A stretch of DNA of 64,000 nt from Treponema sp. GTDB taxonomy: Bacteria; Spirochaetota; Spirochaetia; Treponematales; Treponemataceae. The position numbers and the translations under genes were made by a program. The notes beneath the pieces were generated by a model, which was not told where the DNA came from, searched no databases, and saw nothing but the letters and a program-made list of their open reading frames with translations. The stretch's first letter is position 1, and each line of letters starts with the position of its first letter. This document shows positions 54,894-63,415 of this stretch, in pieces. The DNA is taken from positions 1 through 64,000 of the forward strand of contig PDOP01000043.1 in the NCBI GenBank assembly GCA_002749205.1, written 5' to 3'.

Positions 54894-55526
54894 ATGTTGT
54901 TGGATAAAAATAAGGTTTACGAAGTTTTTAAGCGTTGGGAAAAGCGAGATGCAAATCCGAAAGGAGAACTTCGATACACAAATATTTTTACGCTGCTTGT
55001 GGCAGTTGTAATGTCTGCGCAGGCAACAGATGTTGGGGTAAACAAAGCTACTGAAAAGCTATTTGCAGTTGCAAACTCGGCGGAAGCAATGGTTGAGCTT
55101 GGAGAAGAAAAGTTAAAGGGATTGATTAAAACGATAAATTATTATCCTACAAAGGCAAAGCGAATTATTGCATTAAGTAAAATTATAAAAGACGAGTATG
55201 ACGGGATTGTCCCCGATAACAGAGAGGCGTTGATACGGCTTCCGGGGGTCGGGCGTAAAACGGCAAATGTTGTTTTGAATATTGGTTTTGGAAAACCGAC
55301 CATTGCCGTTGACACTCATATTTTAAGGACATCACAAAGGCTCGGATTTTCAAGCGCTAAGACACCCGTTAAGGTCGAAGAAGATTTAATTAAAATCACG
55401 CCTAAAAAATATCTCATGCACGCACACCATTGGATTTTACTGCATGGCAGATATATATGCAAGGCACGCACACCCGACTGTCAAAACTGCTTTTTGGAAG
55501 ATTTATGTATGAAAAATAATTTGTAA
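54894..55526 (+). CDS. nth: Endonuclease III
   Basis: 210-residue base-excision DNA glycosylase/AP lyase for oxidised pyrimidines. HhH motif with catalytic Lys region (LIRLPGVGRKTANVVLNIGF, near 105-125), catalytic Asp in AVDTHILR, and the C-terminal 4Fe-4S pattern C-x6-C-x2-C-x5-C. The track's ORF starts at 54798 inside repeat F2e; ATG 54894 gives the normal length and sits 7 nt after a -10 box. Confidence 0.95.
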   Translation: MLLDKNKVYEVFKRWEKRDANPKGELRYTNIFTLLVAVVMSAQATDVGVNKATEKLFAVANSAEAMVELGEEKLKGLIKTINYYPTKAKRIIALSKIIKDEYDGIVPDNREALIRLPGVGRKTANVVLNIGFGKPTIAVDTHILRTSQRLGFSSAKTPVKVEEDLIKITPKKYLMHAHHWILLHGRYICKARTPDCQNCFLEDLCMKNNL

Positions 55527-55534
55527 TCCGCCTT

Positions 55535-55566
55535 AAAGGTCAATTGCAAAATACAACTGACCTTTA
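55535..55566. terminator. Terminator-like hairpin between nth and secF
   Basis: AAAGGTCAaTTG and CAAcTGACCTTT arms, 7-nt loop, in the 47-bp gap of convergent genes; only short T-runs follow. Confidence 0.5.
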
Positions 55567-55573
55567 TTAACGG

Positions 55574-56809
55574 TTATACTATTGCACCTGAAGACTGTCC
55601 GGGCTTTTTAAATTTAATAATTGCAGTTCCTTTCTTTTTGCCGCAGGTAAATGACAAAATTGCAGGTGCAATGAACAGTGAAGAATACGCACCAATTACA
55701 ATACCCACAATTAACGCAAGCGCAAAATTCTGTATTCCGCCGGTTGTAAATATATACAATGCAACCATGGCAGAAAGCGTTGTTAAACTCGTAATAATAC
55801 TTCGACCCAAAACAGCCGAAAGCGAACGATTAAGAATTTCAACACCGATTAAATTAGGGAACAGTCTTGTGTTTTCTCTGACCCGGTCGAAAAGAACAAC
55901 CGTGTTGTTAATTGAATATCCGATAATCGTCAACAATGCCGCAACAACCAATGTCGAAAATTCAATTTGCATCCAAACAATGAATGCCGTCATTATTGTA
56001 ACATCATGTATAAGAGCCAAAACACTTGCCATAGCGAAGTCCCACTTAAAACGAATCATAACATACAGGAAAATAAGTACAACTGCAAACAGCACAAGTA
56101 TGACAGATTGCCTTACAAGTGAGCTTGAATACTGTGAGCCGGCAAAATCGGTACTCAAATACGCAAAGTTATCATTTCCGTAAGCGGCATTCAAAGCCGT
56201 TGTTAATTTTCTGTTTAAGACTTCACTACTGTTTTCGGTTTTGCCGTCATCTCTGAGTCTTAATTGGAAAGTTCGATCTTTAGGAGTTCCAACCTGTTGC
56301 ACGGAAATACCTTTGATTGATGCAAGAGTATTTCTGACTTGGTCTGCAGATACAACAGGTAAACTGTCATCTGAATAATGCAGTACAAACGGTTTTTCCG
56401 AAAGCCTTGATAATTGTTGACTGCCGGCAAAAACACTTGAAAGCTGTACTGAAGCATCGCCTATCAAAGTAACTGACAAACCTTCAAGCTCGGAAGCCTT
56501 TTGAACAAAACTACCCAAGGTGCCGTATTCGGCAAACAAAAATGTTTCAACCTCATTTTCAGAGTCAACAGAGGTTATAACCAAGTATAACCCTTTATCG
56601 TCCTGCGAAAATGAAACATTTTTTGGGCCGATATATGTTATCTTCAATGCAGTAGGTGCCAACTTTATTTTTGCTATATAGCCGGCTTGAAAGTCAATAC
56701 CTAAGTTTAACCCCTTTGTATACATTCCAAATATGCCTGCACCAATCAATGCAAGGCTTAAAATAATTGCAACAAAAAATAATTTGCTAAATTTATAAAT
56801 TTTGCTCAT
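55574..56809 (-). CDS. secF: Protein translocase subunit SecF
   Basis: 411 residues. First membrane helix, then GLNLGIDFQAGYI, a periplasmic P1-like domain, and five C-terminal helices with the SecDF motifs VLALIHDVTIMTAF and IIGYSINNTVVLFDRVREN. Longer than E. coli SecF (323) because of an enlarged periplasmic domain. With SecD it uses the proton gradient to pull exported proteins. Starts on the last base of secD (TAATG). Confidence 0.95.
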   Translation of the reverse strand: MSKIYKFSKLFFVAIILSLALIGAGIFGMYTKGLNLGIDFQAGYIAKIKLAPTALKITYIGPKNVSFSQDDKGLYLVITSVDSENEVETFLFAEYGTLGSFVQKASELEGLSVTLIGDASVQLSSVFAGSQQLSRLSEKPFVLHYSDDSLPVVSADQVRNTLASIKGISVQQVGTPKDRTFQLRLRDDGKTENSSEVLNRKLTTALNAAYGNDNFAYLSTDFAGSQYSSSLVRQSVILVLFAVVLIFLYVMIRFKWDFAMASVLALIHDVTIMTAFIVWMQIEFSTLVVAALLTIIGYSINNTVVLFDRVRENTRLFPNLIGVEILNRSLSAVLGRSIITSLTTLSAMVALYIFTTGGIQNFALALIVGIVIGAYSSLFIAPAILSFTCGKKKGTAIIKFKKPGQSSGAIV

Positions 56810-58644
56810 TAGTTATATTTCCTCCAGCTCATTCTTATTTTCTTCAAGCCGAGCGTTTGTGTACCAAAATCAAAAATAAGTCTTGAAACAAACAAGGCAG
56901 TAAATACAGATGAAACAACACCTATAGATAAACTGTATGCAAATCCCTTAATTGGACCTGAGCCCAAGACCGACAAGAATACTGCCGCAATAAATGTTGT
57001 AACATTGGAGTCCATAATCGCCCAAAAGGCTTGGTCAAAGCCGGCTTCAATTGCCGCAGCTCTCGATTTGCCTAATTTCAACTCTTCTTTAATTCTTTCA
57101 AATATAACGACATTTGCATCAACTGCCATACCGATAGTCAAAATCATACCGGCGATACTTGGTAAACTCAATGTCATATTAAAGGCTGAAAGAACACTGA
57201 ACATTATGTATAAGTTTAAAACCTGTGCAATACAAGCATTTATACCTGCCTCCAAATAGTAAACCAGCATAAATACCAAAACAGCAATCAAGCCCCAAAA
57301 CAAAGCCATAACACCTTGATCTATTGCCTGTTTTCCCATAGTCGCACCAACACTTTGCTGGCTTTCCAAACTCAATGGAACATTCAACCATGCAGACCTC
57401 AAAACAGTTTTAAGGTTTTCTGCTTCCTTGGCGGAAAACCCGCTAATAGAGCCGCTTGCACCAATCTCTGTATTTATGACAGGGGCAGACTTAACTTTAT
57501 TGTCGGAAACGATAGCTAACCTCTTTCCCGTGTTTTCTCGGGTCAATTTCCTGAAAATTTCGGCACCTTCCGAATCAAGTGAAAACAGAACAAGCGGCTC
57601 GCCTGTAGTAGGGTCAGTAACGGTTCTTACCTCGGTAAGGTATCTGCCCTCCAATCCGGGTTTTTTCTTTATTACCAAAAAAGGCTCGTCTTCGTTTCTT
57701 TCATCAACACCGTAAGCATCTTTTTTATAAACACCCAAAAGCATTGTATCTTCAGGGATAATAGAAGGATCGAGCAAATTATAATTGGCATCAAATGTTT
57801 TACCGGGGTTAGCCGCATAATATGAGCGGAATGTTTTAGTTGCTTCATTATCAACTATGTGAAAAGCCAAAAGACCGCGACCCATAATGATTGAGTTAAT
57901 TTGGTCGGTATCAGTAGCACCGGGCAACTCCACATAAATTCTGTCTTCGCCCTGTTGTCTTATAATAGGCTCCGATAAACCGAACTTGTCGATTCTGCCC
58001 CGCAATGTTTCAATTGCCAAACTCATGGCATCTTTTTTTGCCTGAGCTACATCGATATTCTTTTTATCATCGACAGTTTTGGCTTTATCGTCTTTAGACT
58101 CTTTTGACTTACCGTCATCAGCAACCGACTCGCTTTTTTTAACGGCAGTAATCGAATCCAAATCAGCTTTAATAATCAAACTCATACCGCCGGATAAATC
58201 CAAGCCCAGCTTTACTGCCCCTGCCTGATGACTTTTGGTTTTTAAAATTGATTCTCTGTAATAATCTTCCAAAAGAGGTCGCAACTCATCTCGAACCTGT
58301 TGCTCTGAGCCGGCGGGGAATGATGCAACCAAATCAATCGCCGTCCATGATTCAGGCATTGATTTGTTCATTTTTTTTCTGTTTTGTTTTGCCTTTTTAA
58401 TCACGGCACTGTACTTTTGCTCATCTACCGAATCAGTCGAACCGGCCTTTGCCGCATCAATCAACTCGTTGACATCGTCTTGAGCCATGTTAATTGCATA
58501 ATCCCTGATTTTTTCTCTTGAGCCGAAAGCCAAAGAAGAATCTTTTTTGTCCGTTAAAAAATACCATCTTACAGTCGGGTATAAGAACATAAAACACATA
58601 CCCAAAACCGCTATAATGACAAACAGTCTACTAGTTTTTCTCAT
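56809..58644 (-). CDS. secD: Protein translocase subunit SecD
   Basis: 611 residues. GLDLSGGMSLIIKAD near residue 148, then a Lys/Asp/Ser-rich insertion (about 165-200), RGRIDKFGLSEPIIRQQGEDRIYVELPG, and the C-terminal membrane block with GMILTIGMAVDANVVIFERIKEELK. Partner of SecF and YajC, whose gene lies upstream in the same direction. The charged insertion seems lineage specific. Confidence 0.96.
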   Translation of the reverse strand: MRKTSRLFVIIAVLGMCFMFLYPTVRWYFLTDKKDSSLAFGSREKIRDYAINMAQDDVNELIDAAKAGSTDSVDEQKYSAVIKKAKQNRKKMNKSMPESWTAIDLVASFPAGSEQQVRDELRPLLEDYYRESILKTKSHQAGAVKLGLDLSGGMSLIIKADLDSITAVKKSESVADDGKSKESKDDKAKTVDDKKNIDVAQAKKDAMSLAIETLRGRIDKFGLSEPIIRQQGEDRIYVELPGATDTDQINSIIMGRGLLAFHIVDNEATKTFRSYYAANPGKTFDANYNLLDPSIIPEDTMLLGVYKKDAYGVDERNEDEPFLVIKKKPGLEGRYLTEVRTVTDPTTGEPLVLFSLDSEGAEIFRKLTRENTGKRLAIVSDNKVKSAPVINTEIGASGSISGFSAKEAENLKTVLRSAWLNVPLSLESQQSVGATMGKQAIDQGVMALFWGLIAVLVFMLVYYLEAGINACIAQVLNLYIMFSVLSAFNMTLSLPSIAGMILTIGMAVDANVVIFERIKEELKLGKSRAAAIEAGFDQAFWAIMDSNVTTFIAAVFLSVLGSGPIKGFAYSLSIGVVSSVFTALFVSRLIFDFGTQTLGLKKIRMSWRKYN

Positions 58645-58680
58645 ATAATAAAAATCTCCAACACAGAATAATCATATTAT

Positions 58681-58756
58681 TGAGGAGCTTGCCAAAGTGA
58701 TTTACTTAAATACAGTCGAAGTAAACTAAACCTTTGCAAGCGACTCAGTTTTGAAT
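58681..58756 (-). repeat. Family-3 repeat, copy F3f
   Basis: Minus strand: TGAGTCGCTTGCAAAGGTTTAGTTTACTT ... CACTTTGGCAAGCTCCTCA. It fills the secD-yajC gap. Confidence 0.5.
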
Positions 58757-59097
58757 TAACTTTTAGCTTTTTCTTCAGAAGTGGTGTTTGTTGTCGTATT
58801 TTTTGGATTGACAACCGAACCAATAGCAGAGCGGTTAATTTCAATTTTGCAATTATCATCAACTTTGATGATAATCGACTTTTCTTTCAATGAACTGATA
58901 ACACCGTGAATACCGCCAATTGTAATAATCTTGTCGCCTTTTTTGGCTTCGGAGATCATCTGTTGCATTCTTTTTTGCTCTTTCTTTTGAGGTCGAATCA
59001 ACAAAAAATAAAAAATAGCAAAAAGGGCTGCCATTGTAACAAGCATGGATATACTGCCAAAACCGCTTGCACCCTGTAATAATGAAATAAAACTCAT
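58756..59097 (-). CDS. yajC: Preprotein translocase accessory subunit YajC
   Basis: 113 residues: one membrane helix (ISMLVTMAALFAIFYFLLIRPQKKEQKRMQQMI) with the family RPQKK motif, then the small beta domain (KKGDKIITIGGIHGVISSLKEKSIIIKVDDNCKIEINRSAI). Associates with SecDF. The Ser/Thr/Lys-rich tail is unstructured. Confidence 0.95.
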   Translation of the reverse strand: MSFISLLQGASGFGSISMLVTMAALFAIFYFLLIRPQKKEQKRMQQMISEAKKGDKIITIGGIHGVISSLKEKSIIIKVDDNCKIEINRSAIGSVVNPKNTTTNTTSEEKAKS

Positions 59098-59204
59098 AAA
59101 TATATCCTTAAAAATAAAATAATACTAAACAAACTATCATTAAATTCTTTTTAAGTCAAGAGGGATGATTAAAAAAAAGTTAAAGCAATTTTAAAAGCAC
59201 AAAA

Positions 59205-59228
59205 AAAAGCAGGACTAACACCCTGCTC
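59205..59228 (-). terminator. Intrinsic terminator after rpsU
   Basis: Minus strand: AGCAGG-GTGTTAGT-CCTGCT followed by a run of eight T. Confidence 0.8.
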
Positions 59229-59259
59229 TTTCAACATTAAACTATCCAAGTTTAAAATC

Positions 59260-59463
59260 TTAATAATTTCTATTGGATTTTCTGCTTTTTTTCATAAGCT
59301 TTCGGCGGAGAGCTTTTTGCTTACGATTTTTGATAGTCGAAGGCTTTTCGTAATATTCACGCTTTTTCCACTCTCGAATTATACCCTCTTTTTCAACTTG
59401 ACGCTTAAAGCGTTTCAACGCTTTTTCTAAATTTTCAGTATCGTCAACTAAAACATGTGCCAT
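59260..59463 (-). CDS. rpsU: Ribosomal protein S21
   Basis: 67-residue 30S protein involved in initiation. [26 protein letters not shown] is the family signature, followed by a basic tail. It has an extended Shine-Dalgarno (GGAGGTGATG) 7 nt before the ATG and is followed by an intrinsic terminator, so it is a separate, strongly translated unit. Confidence 0.97.
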   Translation of the reverse strand: MAHVLVDDTENLEKALKRFKRQVEKEGIIREWKKREYYEKPSTIKNRKQKALRRKLMKKSRKSNRNY

Positions 59464-59554
59464 TCTTACATCACCTCCCCTCGGCTTAGGATAATCGACA
59501 CTATACCATATTTTAAAAAAAAATGCAAGTAGCTCAAGTAGCTTAATGATAATA

Positions 59555-59720
59555 TGTTTAAAGCAACCCTCGCCGGACTTAAATCTTTCTTCCTTATATG
59601 ATGATTATAATCGTTGTCTAAGTATAGCCAACTTTTCTTAAATTTTAATCGGAAGAAAGGATATCGTCCGGCTCAAAATCAGGTTAAACGATTTATTGGG
59701 CAATAAAGGGATTTCTTTTG
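59555..59720 (+). repeat. Family-1 compound-hairpin repeat, copy C11
   Basis: Arm 1 GCCGGAC (59572-59578)/GTCCGGC (59666-59672); arm 2 CTTTCTTCC (59585-59593)/GGAAGAAAG (59651-59659); loops TTAAAT / GATATC; inner GTTGtCTA...TAGcCAAC; 3' AAAATCAGGTTAAAC. Confidence 0.9.
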
Positions 59721-59739
59721 ATAACCACGACCTGCGTTA

Positions 59740-59900
59740 GCGATTGTAGGAACGTCTGCCGTGTTTTTTAAAAACACGGCAGACGGATCCATTTTGCACA
59801 ATAATTTATTGTGCAAAATTAGCCGAAGCGATAGCGGAGTTCCGAAATGAGCGGCGGTTTGATTTAAGAAAAACTTTTATTTTTTTAATCTCAAACCGCA
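59740..59900. repeat. Nested multi-hairpin cluster
   Basis: An outer GGAAC/GTTCC pair (59749-59753/59839-59843) encloses two near-perfect palindromes: 15 bp (59754-59768/59770-59784) and 14 bp (59791-59804/59806-59819). GGTTTGA/TCAAACC (59857/59891) lies outside. Resembles the cluster at 1-110. No ORF. Confidence 0.65.
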
Positions 59901-59935
59901 ACGCCCAAATGAATTATTTTCATTCAATAAGTCGT

Positions 59936-62233
59936 TTATTGGCTTTGCATCAAATTTCCAACGGTTGTAATTTCATAACCTTCTTCAAGCAATGCGATTA
60001 TCAAAAGCTCAAGCGAAGTATAAAGATAGTCCGCACGCGGAGCACCTGTCTTGCCTATGTAAATCGGTATAATGGAACCGTTTTTAACAGTGTCAAGTAT
60101 GTCGGCTATTATTTCCAAAGAGGGCTTATATAATTTCGGATGTGAATTATTATTCTCACTCGTTATCCAGTCGGGTACTTGAATATCGGGGACTATAAAA
60201 GTATAACCGGCCCAACGCCCCGCTTCAAGTATTGTCGGCGATAAAATATAAAAAGGGCTGTGCCAAATCAAAGACAACTCATATCCGGTTGCGTTGTAAA
60301 AGTTATCTTCGTTTCTTGCCAAACCGGCTCTGATAAAATTCCCGTCAATTCGGTAATTACTGTCGCTGAAATTCCATGTTGAAAAAAACATCGAGCCGCA
60401 TTGATGAGATGCCGCTGGTATTTCAGAAATCAGTTTCGGATTCGCTCCAATTGCTTCGCCATTTATAAAGAATGTAGCTTTAATGTTGTATTTATCCAGA
60501 ATGTAAAGCACTTGTGCAAGTCCTTCCGTAGTTTGCATTACATCGAATACAAGGGCGATTTTATTATTAAGCCTGTTACCGTTGGAAAACACACCTTTTT
60601 GCTGTTGTATTGTTTTTGAAAAATCTGTTTTTTTGGTCGGAGCTTTTATGTTTTCCGAAATCAGGCTTACGGTACTGTTTTCGTTTAAGGAGCGAACAAA
60701 AATCATATTCTTAAAATCACCGAAACCTGAATCTACATATACCCTGTAATTTAGGCTTCGGCTGTTTTTTTTATTTAGTTTTTTTTCATTGTCATCCGCA
60801 AGTATCCATTTTTTATCGCCGGCATATTTTATAATTTTAGAGACATTAGTTTTCATTCCGGTTGCATCCTCTACAGAAGCTGCCAAAACTGTTTTACCTG
60901 TTTTATCCCATGAAAAATCTTCTACTTCAGATAAAGTGATTATATCTACTGAGTTAGTCTTTGTATTAACTTTTAAAACCGCATTATCGGTTCCTGCAAA
61001 AAAAATATTGTCATTACCCCAACACGAAGAGATTATATTTTTTGTATGAACAACAGTAGCCGTTTTTTCTGTCCCGATATCATAAATCTCAAGACCTCTA
61101 TTGGTTTTTACGGCTATATGGGTTCCGGCCGGATTGGCACTTAAAATTTCCGCCTTGTTTAACTCTTCAAGTTTTTTAAAATTGTCTTTGCCCAATGTCC
61201 AAGTTTGAAAAGTTTTTTTTCCCGATTCAATTCCCGAAACAGATATAATCGGAATTTCTTTTTTCCAAAACACATCAACAAACGCCGTTGTTTCAGGCAA
61301 AAGCAAATACGGAATAATATTATTTCCTGCTGCAAATTTTAACGAATTAGAATCAGCTTTTAAAAGATAAACATGTCTTTTATTACGTACAAAAAGAATT
61401 GATTTTCCGGTTTCCGAAATAAACAAATCATCGTCTGCAGGATTTACAGCAAAAGGTAAATTACCGATTGATTGTCCGATACTGACCAATGAGTTATACA
61501 ACACCCGGGTAAGTATCTCCGTAGAGCTTATCCTGTAAACAGATGAGCCTGAAACAAACAAAAAATCACCCGACTTAAGCCATTTAATTGCAGAAATATT
61601 TCCCTCGCCCAATTTACACAGTGGCTTGGTTTTAGTTTGTGAAAGCCACGAAGGACGGGCAAAATATAAAATTGAATTTACCTCATAAATAAATGCAGAA
61701 GAATCCGCAGCCCATAAAACCGGCTTTGCATTTAAGGGAACATTTTCAGAAAGTGTAAATTGTTTATTAATTTTTGTATCGTATAAAACCAACTTACCCA
61801 ACACGCCGGATTTAGCTTCAACAAAACTTACCCAACGAGAATTAGGGCTTGTTTGCATTCGCATAAACATTCGCGAATTGGATTTTGCCTTTAAGTCAAA
61901 ATTTGAAAACACGCTGTCTTTAATTACTCTGCCTGTATTCACATCAACAGTTAAAAGCCCGAAGCGGTTCATAATTTGAAGAATTGCCCCGTTATCAAAA
62001 GATTCTACCGCTTCGGGAAAAAAAGTCAATTGTTCAAATCCGGCGGAATTATGATTTTTCAAAAACAGAGTATCAAACTCTTTACCGTTATAAGTTTCAG
62101 ATTTTACGACAAAAAGCAAGTCTCCGTTATCGTTCATATCAAAATCAGTAAAAGTGATTTGTGAAAAAGCATTTGAAACCGACAACGAAAATAAAATACT
62201 AACTATGCAAAAAATCCTAACGATATTTTTCAA
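59936..62233 (-). CDS. Exported beta-propeller protein with degenerate NodB-like domain
   Basis: 765 residues. Signal peptide (cleavage after SNAFSQ, near 25), a TolB/WD-like propeller (about 30-510), then a polysaccharide-deacetylase-like domain from KIALVFDVMQTTEGLAQVLYIL (near 555) to the end. The catalytic motifs are altered: FDV replaces FDD, the H-x3-H pair is reduced to ASHQCGS, and the RxP motif reads WHSPFY, so deacetylase activity is doubtful; a binding role is likelier. TTG start about 8 nt after AAGGAGAG. Likely transcribed after 62,495 and 62,249 genes. Confidence 0.75.
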   Translation of the reverse strand: MKNIVRIFCIVSILFSLSVSNAFSQITFTDFDMNDNGDLLFVVKSETYNGKEFDTLFLKNHNSAGFEQLTFFPEAVESFDNGAILQIMNRFGLLTVDVNTGRVIKDSVFSNFDLKAKSNSRMFMRMQTSPNSRWVSFVEAKSGVLGKLVLYDTKINKQFTLSENVPLNAKPVLWAADSSAFIYEVNSILYFARPSWLSQTKTKPLCKLGEGNISAIKWLKSGDFLFVSGSSVYRISSTEILTRVLYNSLVSIGQSIGNLPFAVNPADDDLFISETGKSILFVRNKRHVYLLKADSNSLKFAAGNNIIPYLLLPETTAFVDVFWKKEIPIISVSGIESGKKTFQTWTLGKDNFKKLEELNKAEILSANPAGTHIAVKTNRGLEIYDIGTEKTATVVHTKNIISSCWGNDNIFFAGTDNAVLKVNTKTNSVDIITLSEVEDFSWDKTGKTVLAASVEDATGMKTNVSKIIKYAGDKKWILADDNEKKLNKKNSRSLNYRVYVDSGFGDFKNMIFVRSLNENSTVSLISENIKAPTKKTDFSKTIQQQKGVFSNGNRLNNKIALVFDVMQTTEGLAQVLYILDKYNIKATFFINGEAIGANPKLISEIPAASHQCGSMFFSTWNFSDSNYRIDGNFIRAGLARNEDNFYNATGYELSLIWHSPFYILSPTILEAGRWAGYTFIVPDIQVPDWITSENNNSHPKLYKPSLEIIADILDTVKNGSIIPIYIGKTGAPRADYLYTSLELLIIALLEEGYEITTVGNLMQSQ

Positions 62234-62248
62234 TTACAACGCTCTCCT

Positions 62249-62482
62249 TCAGTCAGCAAAATCATCTAAAAATATATCCAAATCAGTTTCCAGTTGTAAA
62301 AGATCTTTTTCAATTTTGAGAATTTTCTTATTTACAATACCACTTTGAATTTCATGCAGCTTATCAAAAACCGTATCAACCTGCTCAAAATCAAGCTCCT
62401 GAACTTCAGACTGTCTAAAACTGTCTTCTACCCTGCCGCCCCCAAAAGAGTCAAAAAGTTTAATTATATCTTCACTGTTCAT
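62249..62482 (-). CDS. Small acidic coiled-coil protein
   Basis: 77 residues, acidic, helical heptads from VDTVFDKLHEIQSGIVNKKILKIEKDLLQLE. No domain recognised. SD GAGGG 4 nt before the ATG; 12 bp after the stop of the preceding gene and 15 bp before the propeller gene, so part of a three-gene operon. Confidence 0.65.
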   Translation of the reverse strand: MNSEDIIKLFDSFGGGRVEDSFRQSEVQELDFEQVDTVFDKLHEIQSGIVNKKILKIEKDLLQLETDLDIFLDDFAD

Positions 62483-62494
62483 CTTTCCCTCAAC

Positions 62495-63079
62495 TTAACT
62501 TAAAAGACCTTTCACTGTTTTCCAAAATTCATCGGAAGCAATTTCTCCGTTTATAAAATCCTTAATTGCTTTTTGCAATTTTACGGGAAACCTCTCCCAA
62601 TACTTGGCAGACCAATCACCCATTGCGTCTCTAAGCCCTTTATTTTCGGCATCTGACATTTTGCCTATACCGTAACTTACAAACTGATGAGTCATATCAA
62701 GCATCACGGATTTTGGTATCCCGTTTATCTTATCACCTTTAGTTATCGGCTTAACATCACCATTATATGAGATATCTTCGGGTATCCATGAATTAAGCAA
62801 CGCTTCTGCCTGCTCACTTGAAAGATTTGGCGCTTCCTTTGCAATTAAATCCGCCGAAAATTTGCGTATCGTATCTGTCATGGTCGACACACTTGCCATA
62901 ATCGTCTTATTTATATTTTCCGCCATCTGTTTTCCGGCTTCCTCTCCGTTTAACATCAAACCGTTAGAAAGCCTATTTTTTCGTTTTTCAACAGCAGCTT
63001 CAAAAACATCAATTTCCCGTGCAGTAGAGCTGTTTAAAATATACTCAAGACTGGCTTCAAAAGCGCTTTTATTTTCCAT
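62495..63079 (-). CDS. Helical cytoplasmic protein of unknown function
   Basis: 194 residues, predicted mainly helical, no signal or membrane segment (KTIMASVSTMTDTIRKFSADLIAKEAPNLSS; WSAKYWERFPVKLQKAIKDFIN). No family recognised. The track start is a TTG at 63085; ATG 63079 has no SD but TATAAT ends 6 nt before it, fitting a leaderless start. First gene of the operon ending at 59,936. Confidence 0.65.
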   Translation of the reverse strand: MENKSAFEASLEYILNSSTAREIDVFEAAVEKRKNRLSNGLMLNGEEAGKQMAENINKTIMASVSTMTDTIRKFSADLIAKEAPNLSSEQAEALLNSWIPEDISYNGDVKPITKGDKINGIPKSVMLDMTHQFVSYGIGKMSDAENKGLRDAMGDWSAKYWERFPVKLQKAIKDFINGEIASDEFWKTVKGLLS

Positions 63080-63091
63080 AAACAAATTATA
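63080..63091 (-). promoter_or_regulatory. -10 box adjacent to the 63,079 start codon
   Basis: Minus strand TATAAT (63091-63086) then TTGTTT and ATG. No convincing -35. Confidence 0.5.
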
Positions 63092-63139
63092 ACCATTTTT
63101 TTCAATTTTGAAAAGAGTAAAAAGCCGGCATTTTATCTA

Positions 63140-63385
63140 TTTTATCGCAAGCCTTTGAATTGAGCCTGTTTACACAGGCTTCAATTCAAAGGCTTTTGCT
63201 CTCAACCAGCGTCTGACTTAAATCTTTGTTCCTTTAACTGCTTGAAATAATCAAAGTCTCGATAGATACTTTTAGTCTCAATAATCGAGCCTTCTTTTCT
63301 GATTGATAACAAGCGGAACAAAGGATACCGTCAGACTTAAAATCAGTGCAAGCGTAATGTTTATCACGCCGGTTTTCTGCATAAA
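63140..63385 (+). repeat. Family-1 compound-hairpin repeat, copy C12
   Basis: TTATCGC terminus; 5' hairpin GCCTTTGAATTGA.GCCTGT and complement; arm 1 GTCTGAC (63211-63217)/GTCAGAC (63330-63336); arm 2 CTTTGTTCC (63224-63232)/GGAACAAAG (63315-63323); loops TTAAAT / GATACC; CTCGAT...ATCGAG inner stem; 3' TAAAATCAG and CGCCGGTTTTCTGC. Complete copy. Confidence 0.9.
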
Positions 63386-63415
63386 ACCACGCCAAATTGA
63401 CAGCGACAGTTTTGA

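Noticed and set aside
6819-63385. Family-1 elements as integron attC sites of a cassette array
   Set aside because: They are imperfect palindromes with free stems, and a GTTRRRY-like word (GTTAAGT, GTTAAAC) follows some copies. However, copies lie 0.3-16 kb apart in both orientations around housekeeping genes, a matching RYYYAAC is not seen on the left, and no integrase is present. The idea stays open only as a distant relationship.
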